Source of the DNA: Pseudomonas marginalis
Lineage (GTDB): Bacteria; Pseudomonadota; Gammaproteobacteria; Pseudomonadales; Pseudomonadaceae
Reading direction: 5' to 3'
NCBI RefSeq assembly: GCF_001645105.1
Contig: NZ_LKEG01000041.1
Span: 246,235 to 287,528, forward strand
DNA: 41,294 nt
Shown here: one piece after another, positions 27,032-37,994 of the stretch
How positions within the stretch are numbered: the first letter of the stretch is position 1
How the letters are laid out: every line of letters starts with the position of its first letter
Program-made: the position numbers and the translations under genes
Notes under the pieces: model-generated
What the model saw: only the letters and a program-made list of their open reading frames with translations
The model's database searches: none
Told to the model about the DNA's origin: nothing

Positions 27032-28288
27032 ATGCAACGTATCGGAAAAAACGCGATCACTCCAATGGCACTGATCGGTGTCGCCTTGTTTTGCGGTAAT
27101 GCTGCGACGGTTAACGCGGCAACGTTCATCAGTTCGGGTAACGCTGCCGGAGCGCAATGCGAAACGGTCGGAGTCAACGATAACGCACAGGTCGTTGGTA
27201 ACTGTTCCCCCTTTAGTGTCAGTGCCAATAACAATCCCTGGTACGCAGCAACACCGGCCGGCCCTCAACAGATCTTGCCACCGCTGGTCAACAGGAAGCC
27301 CTGCCGAGTCGAAGCCATCACCAACAGTGGCTGGATAGTTGGAAGTTGCTCCAACGCTACCAATCGGCGGTTTGCGGTGTTCTGGAATACTGCGACACCT
27401 AATAGCGTACCGACGAAGACGGCACCGTTGCCGGGGACCCTCCTGTTTCCCCTATTTCGACCTGCCGACGTGCAGACATTGCCAACCGCAGTGAACCAAC
27501 AGGGGACAGTACTGGCCCAAAGCTTCAATAAGAGCTTACTGGCTACGGTGGTGTTGTACACCGCGGGAAATGCCACACCCCGCAGGGTTTCAAGCTACGG
27601 AGATAACTGCTCCGGAGTCGATGTGAACAACACCTTGATCAACGGCTACCCCAGTATCGTCATGAACTGTCCCGGTGAAGATGCTACCCCGGTCCCTACG
27701 ATCGCAACCTGGAACGGTAGCGCCTACGTCATGACGGTTCTGGCTGTCCCTCCGGGAGCCAGTTACTGCTCGGCCGTGGGCATGAACGATCAGCTTAAGG
27801 TGCTCGGTACCTGCTTCTTCAATAGCTCGACCGATGAAGTGCCACAAACCGCATTCTGGGGAACACTAACCGGCCTCCCGGATCTGCTCACAATGCCGCT
27901 GAATGCGCAAAACCACGCCGTAGCGATCAACAACGCCGGGCACTACGTCGCGTACGGTAATGACCCTTCAGGCGTCGACAAACCACTTTTCGTGCAAGAC
28001 CCGACTGACTCGTTCAGCGTGCAGTCGATCCAGCCATTGCCAGGCAGCATCCAAACCACCGTCGCGGGTTTTGCAGACAACGATACGATTGCACTGAACT
28101 GCATTGATGCCAACCAACACCCCTGTGGTGGATATTGGACCTCCGCCACGGGAACCGCAGCGGTGCCGCAGCTTCCGAGCGGGTCGATAAGCCAGCTCAA
28201 TGGCATCAACCCTTCTGGATCGATTGTTTATGGAACAGCCTTAAATGCTACGGAAGACAACAAGGCGGTCACCGCGACATTACCCTGA
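27032..28288 (+). CDS. Secreted HAF-like repeat protein, 418 aa, unknown function
   Basis: The chosen ATG at 27032 begins a signal peptide (MQRIGKNAITPMALIGVALF, cleavage near VNA-ATF at about residue 29). The mature protein contains eight copies of a degenerate unit, [GA]-[VIM]-N-x2-G/Q-x-[IV]-V-x-[GA]-C/G, starting at residues 47, 95, 153, 195, 250, 298, 346 and 391, that is, every 42-58 residues. This resembles the HAF extracellular repeat (INxxGxVVG) and would suit a beta-propeller-like fold. Three units carry cysteines exactly 15 apart (43/58, 91/106, 246/261), likely within-repeat disulfides. Codon choice is less GC-biased than in the neighbours. Upstream in-frame starts exist (26933), but the signal peptide fixes this one. 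Confidence 0.75.
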   Translation: MQRIGKNAITPMALIGVALFCGNAATVNAATFISSGNAAGAQCETVGVNDNAQVVGNCSPFSVSANNNPWYAATPAGPQQILPPLVNRKPCRVEAITNSGWIVGSCSNATNRRFAVFWNTATPNSVPTKTAPLPGTLLFPLFRPADVQTLPTAVNQQGTVLAQSFNKSLLATVVLYTAGNATPRRVSSYGDNCSGVDVNNTLINGYPSIVMNCPGEDATPVPTIATWNGSAYVMTVLAVPPGASYCSAVGMNDQLKVLGTCFFNSSTDEVPQTAFWGTLTGLPDLLTMPLNAQNHAVAINNAGHYVAYGNDPSGVDKPLFVQDPTDSFSVQSIQPLPGSIQTTVAGFADNDTIALNCIDANQHPCGGYWTSATGTAAVPQLPSGSISQLNGINPSGSIVYGTALNATEDNKAVTATLP

Positions 28289-28307
28289 ACTTTAAGTCTT
28301 AAGCATC

Positions 28308-28330
28308 GTTCTCTGGCACTGCCAGAGAAC
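28308..28330. terminator. Perfect hairpin after the HAF-like gene
   Basis: GTTCTCTGGCA-C-TGCCAGAGAAC is an 11-base perfect inverted repeat 20 bases after the stop codon of the HAF-like gene. It lacks a run of T, so it may be an attenuator or RNA-stability hairpin between that gene and the small peptide gene rather than a strong intrinsic terminator. Confidence 0.6.
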
Positions 28331-28352
28331 CTTTACTCAACAGGAGGTCGTC

Positions 28353-28574
28353 GTGAAGATAGCAACCGGGTTGTGCTGCTGGGTCTTAACGTTGAGCTTG
28401 GCATTTGTCTCTACCTATACATGCGCGATGAGTCTGAAAGGAAAGTCGTCAGAGATAGGTACGCCGTATGGGTATGATTTTTGGTATCAATTCCCAGGAC
28501 AACTATCAATAAATTTTCAAATGTTTTCAGCCGTTAATTCCTGGGAAGTTGATTTTTACTCCTTTAAGAACTGA
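28353..28574 (+). CDS. Small secreted peptide, 73 aa, unknown function
   Basis: The GTG start has a near-perfect AGGAGG ribosome binding site (28342-28347) five bases upstream. The product begins with a signal peptide (MKIATGLCCWVLTLSLAFVS) and leaves a mature part of about 48 residues rich in Tyr, Phe, Trp and Ser (GTPYGYDFWYQFPG, NFQMFSAVNSWEVDFYSF). The second half of the gene is AT-rich compared with the surroundings. The short tail could mean a truncated relic of a larger secreted protein, but the strong ribosome binding site argues for expression. It follows the HAF-like gene by 64 bases in the same direction. Confidence 0.55.
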   Translation: MKIATGLCCWVLTLSLAFVSTYTCAMSLKGKSSEIGTPYGYDFWYQFPGQLSINFQMFSAVNSWEVDFYSFKN

Positions 28575-28657
28575 CCGAAATTGGATCACAGGAATATTTA
28601 GTCCGAACACCTGTAAAAACAAAAAAGCAGCTGAAAACCTGACCTCCTTAAATGTTG

Positions 28658-31050
<2,393 letters not shown>

Positions 31051-31247
31051 TTATTGGTTGTTAGACGCTCAACAGCACGAACCCACGCGCCCAGGCACTG
31101 CTTGAGCCTGTCGCAGTCCATGGCTGGGGGACTGGCGTCGGCTTGTACACCTGGCGCATTGAGGTCTATCTTGAGGCCGCTGCCCGTCGGCATCTATCCA
31201 CTTTGCACGCACCACAACGCACCATTAGAGTGCGCCCAGGGTATCCC

Positions 31248-32135
31248 ATGACACAGTCGACCGCTTTGCGGGTACAGGCCTTCACCACCGGTGATGTGGC
31301 CGCTCAATGCGGTGCGACACCCGGCTGGGTGCAGCAGTACCAGCAGATGTCCCCAGGGCATTTCGCCGGGCAGATCCGCTACCTCGACCTGCAAGGCGTG
31401 CAGGTGTACGAAGAGCGCATGAACACCCGCGTGGAGCAGCATTTCAACGCGCCGCCAGGGTCGTTGGCGTTCTGTTTCGACGGCAGCGACAACGCGCTGT
31501 ACGTGCTCAATGGCGAAAGCCGCAACACCTGGATCACCCCGGAAAACTACCGCGAAGTGGCGGTGGTGTTCGGGCCGCAATTTGTGCAGCGTCATGGGCT
31601 GGATGTGGCAACACTCGAAGGCTTGTTCATGGCCCCGCTGACGTGCCAACAGAATGCGCTGTTCAGCCGTTGGTTAAGTAGCACGCTGACACGCTTGCCC
31701 ACGGTCACCGACCCCGCCCCCCTCACCCAACAGTTGCTGGACGATTGCCTGTTCATCCTCGACAACGCCTGCGTCTGCCTGGACCGCCACGCGTTGAAGC
31801 GGCGCAGCGACGAACGCCAGTTGATGGCGCGCATTGGCGAATGGGCGGCAGACGTTCCGGACGAAACCGTCAACCTGCTGGAACTGGCCCGGATTGCCGG
31901 CGTGCCGTTGCGCCAGTTGCAGCAGGGCTTCAAGACCTACACCGGCATGAGCCCGGCGCAGTGGTTGCGGCTGCGACGGTTGAATGGGGCGCGACGGGAG
32001 TTATTGAACTCACCCGGCACCACGGTGGCCGAGGTGGCGATGAATTGGTCGTTCTGGCATTTGGGGCGGTTTTCCAACAGTTATCGCGCGCTGTTCAAGG
32101 AATTGCCCAGTGAAACGTTGAAACATCACCACTAA
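31248..32135 (+). CDS. AraC-family transcriptional regulator
   Basis: A 295-residue regulator. The C-terminal AraC DNA-binding region is visible from about residue 190 (NLLELARIAGVPLRQLQQGF, TGMSPAQWLRLRRLNGARRELL, TTVAEVAMNWSFWHLGRFSNSY, ending FKELPSETL). The N-terminal part resembles the ethanolamine-type regulators (EutR/EatR) in layout (WVQQYQQMSPGHFAGQIRYLDLQGVQVYEERMN), which I hold with modest confidence. The ATG at 31248 is preferred to the 35-codon-longer frame. Divergent from the polyamine-type binding protein/oxidase pair, it most likely controls that pair and senses an amine. A TonB receptor gene follows 87 bases downstream. Confidence 0.85.
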   Translation: MTQSTALRVQAFTTGDVAAQCGATPGWVQQYQQMSPGHFAGQIRYLDLQGVQVYEERMNTRVEQHFNAPPGSLAFCFDGSDNALYVLNGESRNTWITPENYREVAVVFGPQFVQRHGLDVATLEGLFMAPLTCQQNALFSRWLSSTLTRLPTVTDPAPLTQQLLDDCLFILDNACVCLDRHALKRRSDERQLMARIGEWAADVPDETVNLLELARIAGVPLRQLQQGFKTYTGMSPAQWLRLRRLNGARRELLNSPGTTVAEVAMNWSFWHLGRFSNSYRALFKELPSETLKHHH

Positions 32136-32222
32136 CGGAGAAACCTTCTCAATACCTTGTAAAACCTGGCCGATATGCCTAGCTTATGCGCCCCCCGCCC
32201 CGCGCTTTAAGGCCTTGCCCCC

Positions 32223-34385
32223 ATGGTTTTGCGTTTTCGTCCCGTCGTCACCTCACGTTTCGCCCTCGGCCTGCTGCTCAGTGGCGGCATCGGTAGCAGC
32301 CTGGCGGCTGAAATTGAGCTGCCGGCGGTGAAGGTCCAAGGCCAGGACACGTCAGGCTACCGCAGTGAAACCGCCTCGGTCGGCAGCTTCGATGACGCGC
32401 CGCTGCTGGACACCCCGGCCTCGATCACCGTGATCAACGCCGCGCTGATCAAGGACCAGCAAGCGCGCCTGCTCAGCGAAGTGCTGCGCAACGACGCCTC
32501 GGTGGGCGACAGCTATGCGCCCATCGGCTATTACGAAAACTTTGTGGTGCGCGGCTTCTCGCTGAACGCGGCCAGCAGCTACAAGATCAATGGGCGCACT
32601 ATCACCGGCGAGCAGAACGTTGCCCTGGAAAACAAGCAGCAGGTGGAAGTGCTCAAGGGCCTGGCGGGCTTGCAAAGCGGCATCTCCGAGCCCAGCGGCG
32701 TGATCAACTACGTGACCAAGCGCCCGGAAGATGTGCGCTCGGTGACCGTGTCCACCGACGATCGCGGCAGCGGCTATGTCGCCACCGACGTTGGCGGCTG
32801 GTTCGGCAGCGAGCAGCAGTTCGGCCTGCGCGCCAACGTCGCCCATGAAGACCTCAATTCCTATGTGGAACACGCCAACGGCCAGCGCGATTTTGTGGCC
32901 CTGGCGTTCGACTGGAACATCAGCCCGGACGCCGTGCTGCAACTGGACGCGGAGTACCAGGACAAGCAACAGCGCTCGGTGCCGGGTTACCAATTGCTGG
33001 GCGGCACGGAGGTGCCACACGGCGCCTCGCCGAAGAAACTGCTGGGGCACCAGACCGGCTCCAAACAGGTGGGCATCGACTCGCTGAACCTCAATGGCAC
33101 GTTCGAGTACCGCTTCAGCGATCAGTGGAAAGGCAGCCTCAGCGCGGCACGCAGCAAGGTGATGATCGACGATTACAGTTCCTTTGCCTGGGGTTGCTAT
33201 GGGTCGACCAGTTGCACATCAGGCGTACCGAACTACTTCAGCCCAGAAGGCAATTACGACGTCTATGACTACCGCAGCCCGGACGACACCCGCCGCGACG
33301 ATGAGGTGCAGGCCGCGCTGACCGGGCTGTTCGACACCGCCGGCCTCGGCCATGAGCTGACGTTCGGTACCAGTGCGTTCCGCCGGGTGATCGACAAGCG
33401 AAAATCGGTTAACGAACTGATCGGCACCACCAACATCGACGTGGACGCACCCTCGTTCACACCGACCGACAAACCCCTCAACGCCAGCCATCGCACCCTC
33501 GACAGCCGCCAGTACGGCCTGTTCGTCACCGACCGCATCCGCTTCAACGAGCAATGGCAGACGATCCTCGGTGGCCGCGAAGTGCGGCTGGACGAAAAGG
33601 CCTTCGACGGTGTCACTGGCAGCCAGGCGCGCCACACCCAGCAATACGTGTTCCTGCCGCGGGCATCGTTGATCTACAAACCGGTCGAGAGCATTTCGCT
33701 CTACACGAGCTACAGCAAAGGCCTGTCCCTGGGTGGTACCGCGCCATGGTTCGCCAGCAACGCCGATGAAACCCTGGCACCCACCACCTCGCGCCAACTC
33801 GAGGCCGGGGTCAAATACGACTGGCGCCGCATCAGCTTTGCCGCCGCCGTGTTCCAGACCCGTCAGGCCTACCAGTACGCCAAGCCTGACGGCGCCGGCA
33901 ACTTCACCTACGTGCAACAGGGCGAGCAGAAGAACACCGGGCTGGAACTGTCGGCCAACGGTTGGGCCACCGAGCGCCTGCAAATCGCAACCAGCGTGGC
34001 CGCGATTCGTGCGCGGGTCACCGGCAGCGGTACGCCGGACTATGAAGGCCACCAGGCGATCAACGTGCCCAAGCTGCGCGCCAGCGTGTATGCGGACTAT
34101 GCGTTGCCATGGGTGAACGGCCTGGCGGTGCTCGGTGGCGTGCAGTACAGCGCCAAGAAGTCCGCCAACCGCACCGGCACTGTTGAGGTGGGAGATTACG
34201 CGGTGGTGAATGTGGGCAGCCGCTACACCACCCGAGTGGACGGCTATGAGACGGTGTTTCGCCTGAGCGTCGACAACCTGTTCGACAAGCGCTACTGGCG
34301 CGACGCGGGCGAGTACATGGGCGATGACTACCTGTTCCAGGGCGCGCCACTGACGGCGCGCCTGAGTGCATCGGTCAACTTCTAA
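32223..34385 (+). CDS. TonB-dependent siderophore receptor
   Basis: A 720-residue outer-membrane receptor. A signal peptide (ending near SLAAE at about residue 29) is followed by a plug domain (about 55-165: LDTPASITVINAALIKDQQ, NFVVRGFSLNAASSYKINGR, VEVLKGLAGLQSGISEPSGVINYVTKRP) and a 22-strand-type barrel. The last residues are the expected hydrophobic/aromatic ending (RLSASVNF). There is no N-terminal signalling (STN) domain, so it is not a FecA/FpvA-type surface-signalling receptor. Ribosome binding is weak (AAGG about 11 bases upstream). No iron box, sigma or anti-sigma gene was noticed nearby; the ligand is probably a ferric siderophore but unidentified. Confidence 0.92.
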   Translation: MVLRFRPVVTSRFALGLLLSGGIGSSLAAEIELPAVKVQGQDTSGYRSETASVGSFDDAPLLDTPASITVINAALIKDQQARLLSEVLRNDASVGDSYAPIGYYENFVVRGFSLNAASSYKINGRTITGEQNVALENKQQVEVLKGLAGLQSGISEPSGVINYVTKRPEDVRSVTVSTDDRGSGYVATDVGGWFGSEQQFGLRANVAHEDLNSYVEHANGQRDFVALAFDWNISPDAVLQLDAEYQDKQQRSVPGYQLLGGTEVPHGASPKKLLGHQTGSKQVGIDSLNLNGTFEYRFSDQWKGSLSAARSKVMIDDYSSFAWGCYGSTSCTSGVPNYFSPEGNYDVYDYRSPDDTRRDDEVQAALTGLFDTAGLGHELTFGTSAFRRVIDKRKSVNELIGTTNIDVDAPSFTPTDKPLNASHRTLDSRQYGLFVTDRIRFNEQWQTILGGREVRLDEKAFDGVTGSQARHTQQYVFLPRASLIYKPVESISLYTSYSKGLSLGGTAPWFASNADETLAPTTSRQLEAGVKYDWRRISFAAAVFQTRQAYQYAKPDGAGNFTYVQQGEQKNTGLELSANGWATERLQIATSVAAIRARVTGSGTPDYEGHQAINVPKLRASVYADYALPWVNGLAVLGGVQYSAKKSANRTGTVEVGDYAVVNVGSRYTTRVDGYETVFRLSVDNLFDKRYWRDAGEYMGDDYLFQGAPLTARLSASVNF

Positions 34386-34388
34386 GGA

Positions 34389-34826
34389 TTACTTGGGCAT
34401 CTTGCGAAAGCCCACGGCCAGGCGGTTCCAGCTGTTGATGGTGGCGATCGCCACGCTCAGGTCGACCTGCTCCTGAGCGCTGAACTCGTCGGCCAACGTG
34501 TTGAAATCTTCATCCGGGGCATGGGTCTGGCTGAGCAGGGTCAGGCTTTCGGCCCAGGCCAGGGCAGCGCGCTCACGTGGGGTGAAGAACGGCGTTTCGC
34601 GCCAGGCCGACAGGGTGTACAAGCGGCGCTCGGTCTCGCCGCCCTTGCGTGCATCGGCGGTGTGCATGTCGAGGCAGAAGGCGCAGCCGTTGATCTGCGA
34701 TACGCGCAAGCGCACCAGTTCCAGCAGTGGCAGCTCGATGGACAGTTTGCCGACGGCGGCTTCCAGGGCGAGCATGGCTTTCATGGCGTCTGGGGAGGCG
34801 GTGTAGAAATCGGTACGGGTTTGCAT
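34389..34826 (-). CDS. AhpD-like carboxymuconolactone decarboxylase family protein
   Basis: A 145-residue all-helical protein of the CMD/alkylhydroperoxidase-D family. The redox motif is present as Cys48-x-x-Cys51 with His55 (INGCAFCLDMHTADARK), preceded by the helix LELVRLRVSQ. Typical downstream segments are RERAALAWAESLTLL and INSWNRLAVGFR. Members act as peroxidase-partner or general antioxidant proteins. It converges on the TonB receptor gene, whose stop codon lies only three bases from its own. Confidence 0.9.
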   Translation of the reverse strand: MQTRTDFYTASPDAMKAMLALEAAVGKLSIELPLLELVRLRVSQINGCAFCLDMHTADARKGGETERRLYTLSAWRETPFFTPRERAALAWAESLTLLSQTHAPDEDFNTLADEFSAQEQVDLSVAIATINSWNRLAVGFRKMPK

Positions 34827-34942
34827 GGTGATATTCCGGGCCAGTGGGGATTGATGGCTAGGTTAGTCATCGGGGCTTGGGGGAGGAATATCCAATTTTG
34901 GGTAAGACGGGGTGACCAATTGTTTGTGTGTGTGTGTGTTGG

Positions 34943-35040
34943 GTACATATTCGTTATTGGGGTAACGGCTGCTATTGGTTCCGCTCTTGCAGCGGGCCGC
35001 TCGGTGTGCCCGTCATCCGACAGGGATTTGGGGGCCGCCC
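34943..35040 (+). repeat. Dispersed repeat, internally shortened copy
   Basis: GTACATATTCGTTATTGGGGTAACGGCTGC... continues through GGTTCCGCTCTTGCAGCGGG and then joins directly to CTCGGTGTGCCCGTCA. It matches the longer copy at 41126-41294 at both ends but lacks about 65 central bases, so it looks like a deletion derivative. It carries no coding potential I can support. Confidence 0.7.
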
Positions 35041-35097
35041 AAGATCAAAAGCAGATCAAAAGCAGGCTGATATCTACCTGATGTATGAAGATCAAAC

Positions 35098-35186
35098 TGT
35101 GGGAGGGGGCTTGCCCCCGATGGCGGTGGGGCATTTGCAGATGTATTAGCTGACACACCGCAATCGGGGGCAAGCCCCCTCCCACA
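35098..35186. repeat. REP doublet (REPIN) hairpin
   Basis: Perfect 24-base arms (35098-35121 and 35163-35186) of the GTGGGAGGGGGCTTGCCCCC class, with an inner GCGGTG/CACCGC pairing. It lies in the gap between the mdeR regulator end and the AhpD-like gene start. Confidence 0.93.
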
Positions 35187-35267
35187 TTTGACCGAGATTG
35201 ACAGTAAGAAACCGGCCGGCTCTAGGCCGCCGTGCTCTTGCTTTTGATCTTGATATTAGGTGCCCCA

Positions 35268-35738
35268 TCACCCCGGCAACGGAATAACCCGCAAAGCCCG
35301 CACCGACTTATAAGAAAAACTCGAATAAATTTCCTTAACGCAAGGCAGCGTCTGCAACACCTCCCGCGCAAACTCACCAAACGACTCCAGATCCCTAGCC
35401 ACCACTTCCAACAAAAAATCATAGCGCCCCGACACGTTATGACACGCCACCACCTCCGGAATCTCCAACAACCGTTGCTCAAACGCTCTGGCAATCTCCT
35501 GGGTATGACTCTCCATCATAATGCTGACAAACGCCGTCACCCCATACCCCAGCGCCTTGGGCGAAAGGATCGCCTGATACCCACTGATCACCCCACTCTC
35601 CTCCAGGTTGCGCACCCGGCGCCAACACGGTGAGGTCGTCAGAGAGACGCGGTCGGCCAACTCAGCCACCGTGAGTCGGGCATTGCCTTGCAAAGCGTTT
35701 AAAAGGGCTTTATCGGTGCGGTCGAGACTGGCGGGCAT
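35268..35738 (-). CDS. mdeR: Lrp/AsnC-family regulator, MdeR-like
   Basis: A 156-residue leucine-responsive-type regulator. The N-terminal helix-turn-helix is LLNALQGNARLTVAELADRV, LTTSPCWRRVRNLEESGVI, and the C-terminal RAM ligand-binding domain includes VTAFVSIMMES, VVACHNVSGRYDFLLEVVARD and IYSSFSYKSVRALRVIPL. It is divergent from mdeA with 123 bases between the two start codons, the same arrangement as the mdeR activator and mdeA in P. putida. Activation of mdeA by methionine is inferred from that precedent. Confidence 0.9.
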   Translation of the reverse strand: MPASLDRTDKALLNALQGNARLTVAELADRVSLTTSPCWRRVRNLEESGVISGYQAILSPKALGYGVTAFVSIMMESHTQEIARAFEQRLLEIPEVVACHNVSGRYDFLLEVVARDLESFGEFAREVLQTLPCVKEIYSSFSYKSVRALRVIPLPG

Positions 35739-35861
35739 AACGTGCCTCTGATTGTTATTTTTAGACGATTTTCATCCCAGGACGCGGGAATTGGCAGCAA
35801 ACATTGCAAAGTTCATCTCTGGTTATGAGCATAGCATTGTAGGAAATAAGGAGCGCCCGAC

Positions 35862-37097
35862 ATGAACAATAAACACAACACATTCGGCTTTTCCACCCGC
35901 GCCATCCACCACGGCTACGACCCCAAGGAACATCACGGCGCGCTCGTACCGCCGATTTACCTGTCTGCCACCTTCGCATTCCCCACCGCCGAATACGGCG
36001 CCGCGTGTTTTGCCGGCGAAGCCGCCGGCCACTTTTATACGCGCATTTCCAACCCGACCCTGGCACTGCTGGAGTCACGCATGGCGACGTTGGAAAACGG
36101 CGAGGCGGCAGTGGCTTTCAGTTCCGGCATGGGGGCGATCGCCGCCACGTTCTGGACCCTGCTGCGTCCCGGTGATGAAGTGATCGTCAGTCAGACGCTG
36201 TACGGCTGCACCTTCGCCCTGCTGCACCACGGCATCGGCGAATTCGGTATCAAGGTGCGGCATGTCGACCTCACCGACCTGGCCGCCCTGCAAGCGGCAC
36301 TCTGCCCCGCCACCCGTATGATCTACTGCGAAACCCCGGCCAACCCCACCTTGCAACTGGTGGATATCGCCGCCGTGGCCGCCCTCGCCCACCAGCAGCC
36401 CAACGTCACCGTGGTGATCGACAACACCTACTGCACCCCCTATCTGCAACGCCCCCTCGACCTGGGCGCCGACGTGGTGGTGCATTCGGCCACCAAGTAC
36501 CTCAGCGGCCACGGCGATATCACCGCGGGCATCGCCGTGAGCAGCCAGGCCCTGGCCCAGCGTATTCGCCTGCAAGGCCTCAAGGACCTGACCGGCGCGG
36601 TGATGTCGCCCCAGGACGCCTCGCTGTTGATGCGCGGCCTCAAGACCCTGGCCCTGCGCATGGACCGCCATTGCAGCAATGCCCAGGCGGTGGCCGAAGC
36701 CTTGCAGGCGCACCCGGCCGTGCAGTGGGTGACTTACCCCGGTCTGCGCTCTTTCGCCCAGTACGAACTGGCGACACGGCAGATGAAACTGCCCGGCGGC
36801 ATGATTGCCTTCGAACTCAAGGGCGGGATCGACACCGGCCGGCGCTTCATGAATGCGCTCACACTGTTCACGCGTGCGGTCAGCCTGGGGGATGCAGAGT
36901 CACTGGCCCAGCACCCGGCGAGCATGACCCATTCCACCTACACACCGGAGGAGCGTGCGGCGCACGGCATCAGCGAAGGGTTGGTGCGTTTGTCGGTGGG
37001 GCTGGAAGATATCGCCGACCTGCTGGCGGATGTGCAGCAGGCGCTGGCCAAGTGCGCCCGTACTGTTACGCGTCCTTCTAAGCTTGTGAATATTTAA
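35862..37097 (+). CDS. mdeA: L-Methionine gamma-lyase
   Basis: A 411-residue PLP enzyme of the Cys/Met metabolism family that splits methionine into methanethiol, 2-oxobutanoate and ammonia. The sequence pattern tracks P. putida MdeA closely: GFSTRAIHHGYDP, ACFAGEAAGHFYTRISNPTL and HPASMTHSTYTPEERAAHGI. The active-site Tyr114 and the lyase-specific Cys116 (TLYGCTFA) are at the same numbers as in that enzyme. PLP binds Lys212 (HSATKYLSGHGDITAG). Cys116 separates it from cystathionine lyases. An AAGGAGC site lies before the ATG. No mdeB follows. Confidence 0.95.
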   Translation: MNNKHNTFGFSTRAIHHGYDPKEHHGALVPPIYLSATFAFPTAEYGAACFAGEAAGHFYTRISNPTLALLESRMATLENGEAAVAFSSGMGAIAATFWTLLRPGDEVIVSQTLYGCTFALLHHGIGEFGIKVRHVDLTDLAALQAALCPATRMIYCETPANPTLQLVDIAAVAALAHQQPNVTVVIDNTYCTPYLQRPLDLGADVVVHSATKYLSGHGDITAGIAVSSQALAQRIRLQGLKDLTGAVMSPQDASLLMRGLKTLALRMDRHCSNAQAVAEALQAHPAVQWVTYPGLRSFAQYELATRQMKLPGGMIAFELKGGIDTGRRFMNALTLFTRAVSLGDAESLAQHPASMTHSTYTPEERAAHGISEGLVRLSVGLEDIADLLADVQQALAKCARTVTRPSKLVNI

Positions 37098-37225
37098 TCC
37101 GATTTTTTCAGATTGGATCCCCTTCCCGTCGCCAGGCTGTACTAGCATAGGTTCCGGCGGGAAGGACTATCACGGTAGGTTATTCGCATTGGCTAGCATC
37201 TTAATCCCCGCCGCTATAAAGCCGA

Positions 37226-37924
37226 ATGCCTGCACGCCTCATGGACGAAATGATGAACTCACAGTTGTTCCCCCATATTGGCAAGGTCATCGCCAGCACC
37301 GGCAGTCGCCATTTCCCACGCATGCTGCATGACCTGATCCTCACTCAACTGGCAGTGGACGCCACCCACATCACGCAATTGCAGGTCAGCGCCGACGGCC
37401 ACACCCAACGCAAGATCAGCCCGATCTACACCGACTCGGTCGCGCCACTGGGCGAAGAACAACCCGCCGCCCAACTGCACCTCACCCGCCGCAGGGACAA
37501 CGTGCGCTACGTGCTGTCGGTGTATCGCTCACACCAGTCCGACAGCTTTTCGCCGCAGGAGCGCAGCATGCTGCAGGACTTCTCCACGTTGCTATTGCCG
37601 ATGGTGGAAAAGCACATCAGCGCGATCCAGCCATGCCGCACGGGCAGCGAGCCTGTGGTGGCGGAAAACCAAGGCATCGAAACCCTGCGCCGACGCATTG
37701 AAGAGCGCTTGGTGCAATCGGGGTTGAGCCTGTCCAAGCGGGAGCTTGAGGTGTGCGTGGGCCTGCTGGCCGGGCGTACCGCGCCGGAGTTGGCGGAGCA
37801 GTTGGCGTTGAAGGTCAACACCATCGAGAGCTACCTGAAACGCGCGGCGATCAAGCTGGGAATCAGTGGGCGGCATTCGCTGTTGCGGTGGATGTATGCC
37901 ACTGAGGACACCGCTGGTTTTTAA
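37226..37924 (+). CDS. LuxR-type (GerE HTH) transcriptional regulator
   Basis: A 232-residue regulator. The C-terminal LuxR helix-turn-helix is at about residues 165-225 (GLSLSKRELEVCVGLLAGRTAPELAEQLALKVNTIESYLKRAAIKLGI). The N-terminal 150 residues are not an acyl-homoserine-lactone domain: the conserved Trp/Tyr/Asp pattern is missing. A GAF-like role is possible but unproven. The start could be the ATG at 37226 or the one at 37253. It is 128 bases beyond mdeA in the same direction and converges on macB across a small REP hairpin. Its targets are unknown. Confidence 0.85.
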   Translation: MPARLMDEMMNSQLFPHIGKVIASTGSRHFPRMLHDLILTQLAVDATHITQLQVSADGHTQRKISPIYTDSVAPLGEEQPAAQLHLTRRRDNVRYVLSVYRSHQSDSFSPQERSMLQDFSTLLLPMVEKHISAIQPCRTGSEPVVAENQGIETLRRRIEERLVQSGLSLSKRELEVCVGLLAGRTAPELAEQLALKVNTIESYLKRAAIKLGISGRHSLLRWMYATEDTAGF

Positions 37925-37939
37925 GACAACACCGATCAC

Positions 37940-37971
37940 AATGTGGGAGGGAGCTTGCCCCCTCCCACATT
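37940..37971. repeat. Minimal REP hairpin, possible bidirectional terminator
   Basis: AATGTGGGAGGG (37940-37951) pairs perfectly with CCCTCCCACATT (37960-37971) across the eight-base loop AGCTTGCC. It occupies the 70-base gap between the convergent luxR-type gene and macB. Confidence 0.85.
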
Positions 37972-37994
37972 GGCTCCTCATTGGCAGACCGGTC

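Larger units (their letters stand above)
34827..35267. other. Repeat-rich intergenic region, 441 bp
   Basis: No convincing gene. It contains a short (GT)n tract (34925-34940), a shortened copy of a dispersed repeat (34943-35040), a repeated AAGATCAAAAGCAGATCAAA stretch (35041-35064) and a REP doublet (35098-35186), the repeats listed separately. Confidence 0.7.

Noticed and set aside
32136..32222. Iron (Fur) box upstream of the TonB receptor
   Set aside because: No sequence close to the GATAATGATAATCATTATC consensus is visible in this gap.
34921..34940. GT-dinucleotide tract as a phase-variable switch
   Set aside because: It lies in a non-coding gap outside any promoter or reading frame I can support and is short.
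37226..37924. Quorum-sensing LuxR receptor
   Set aside because: The N-terminal half lacks the acyl-homoserine-lactone-binding pattern and no luxI-type gene is present. Only the DNA-binding domain is LuxR-like.
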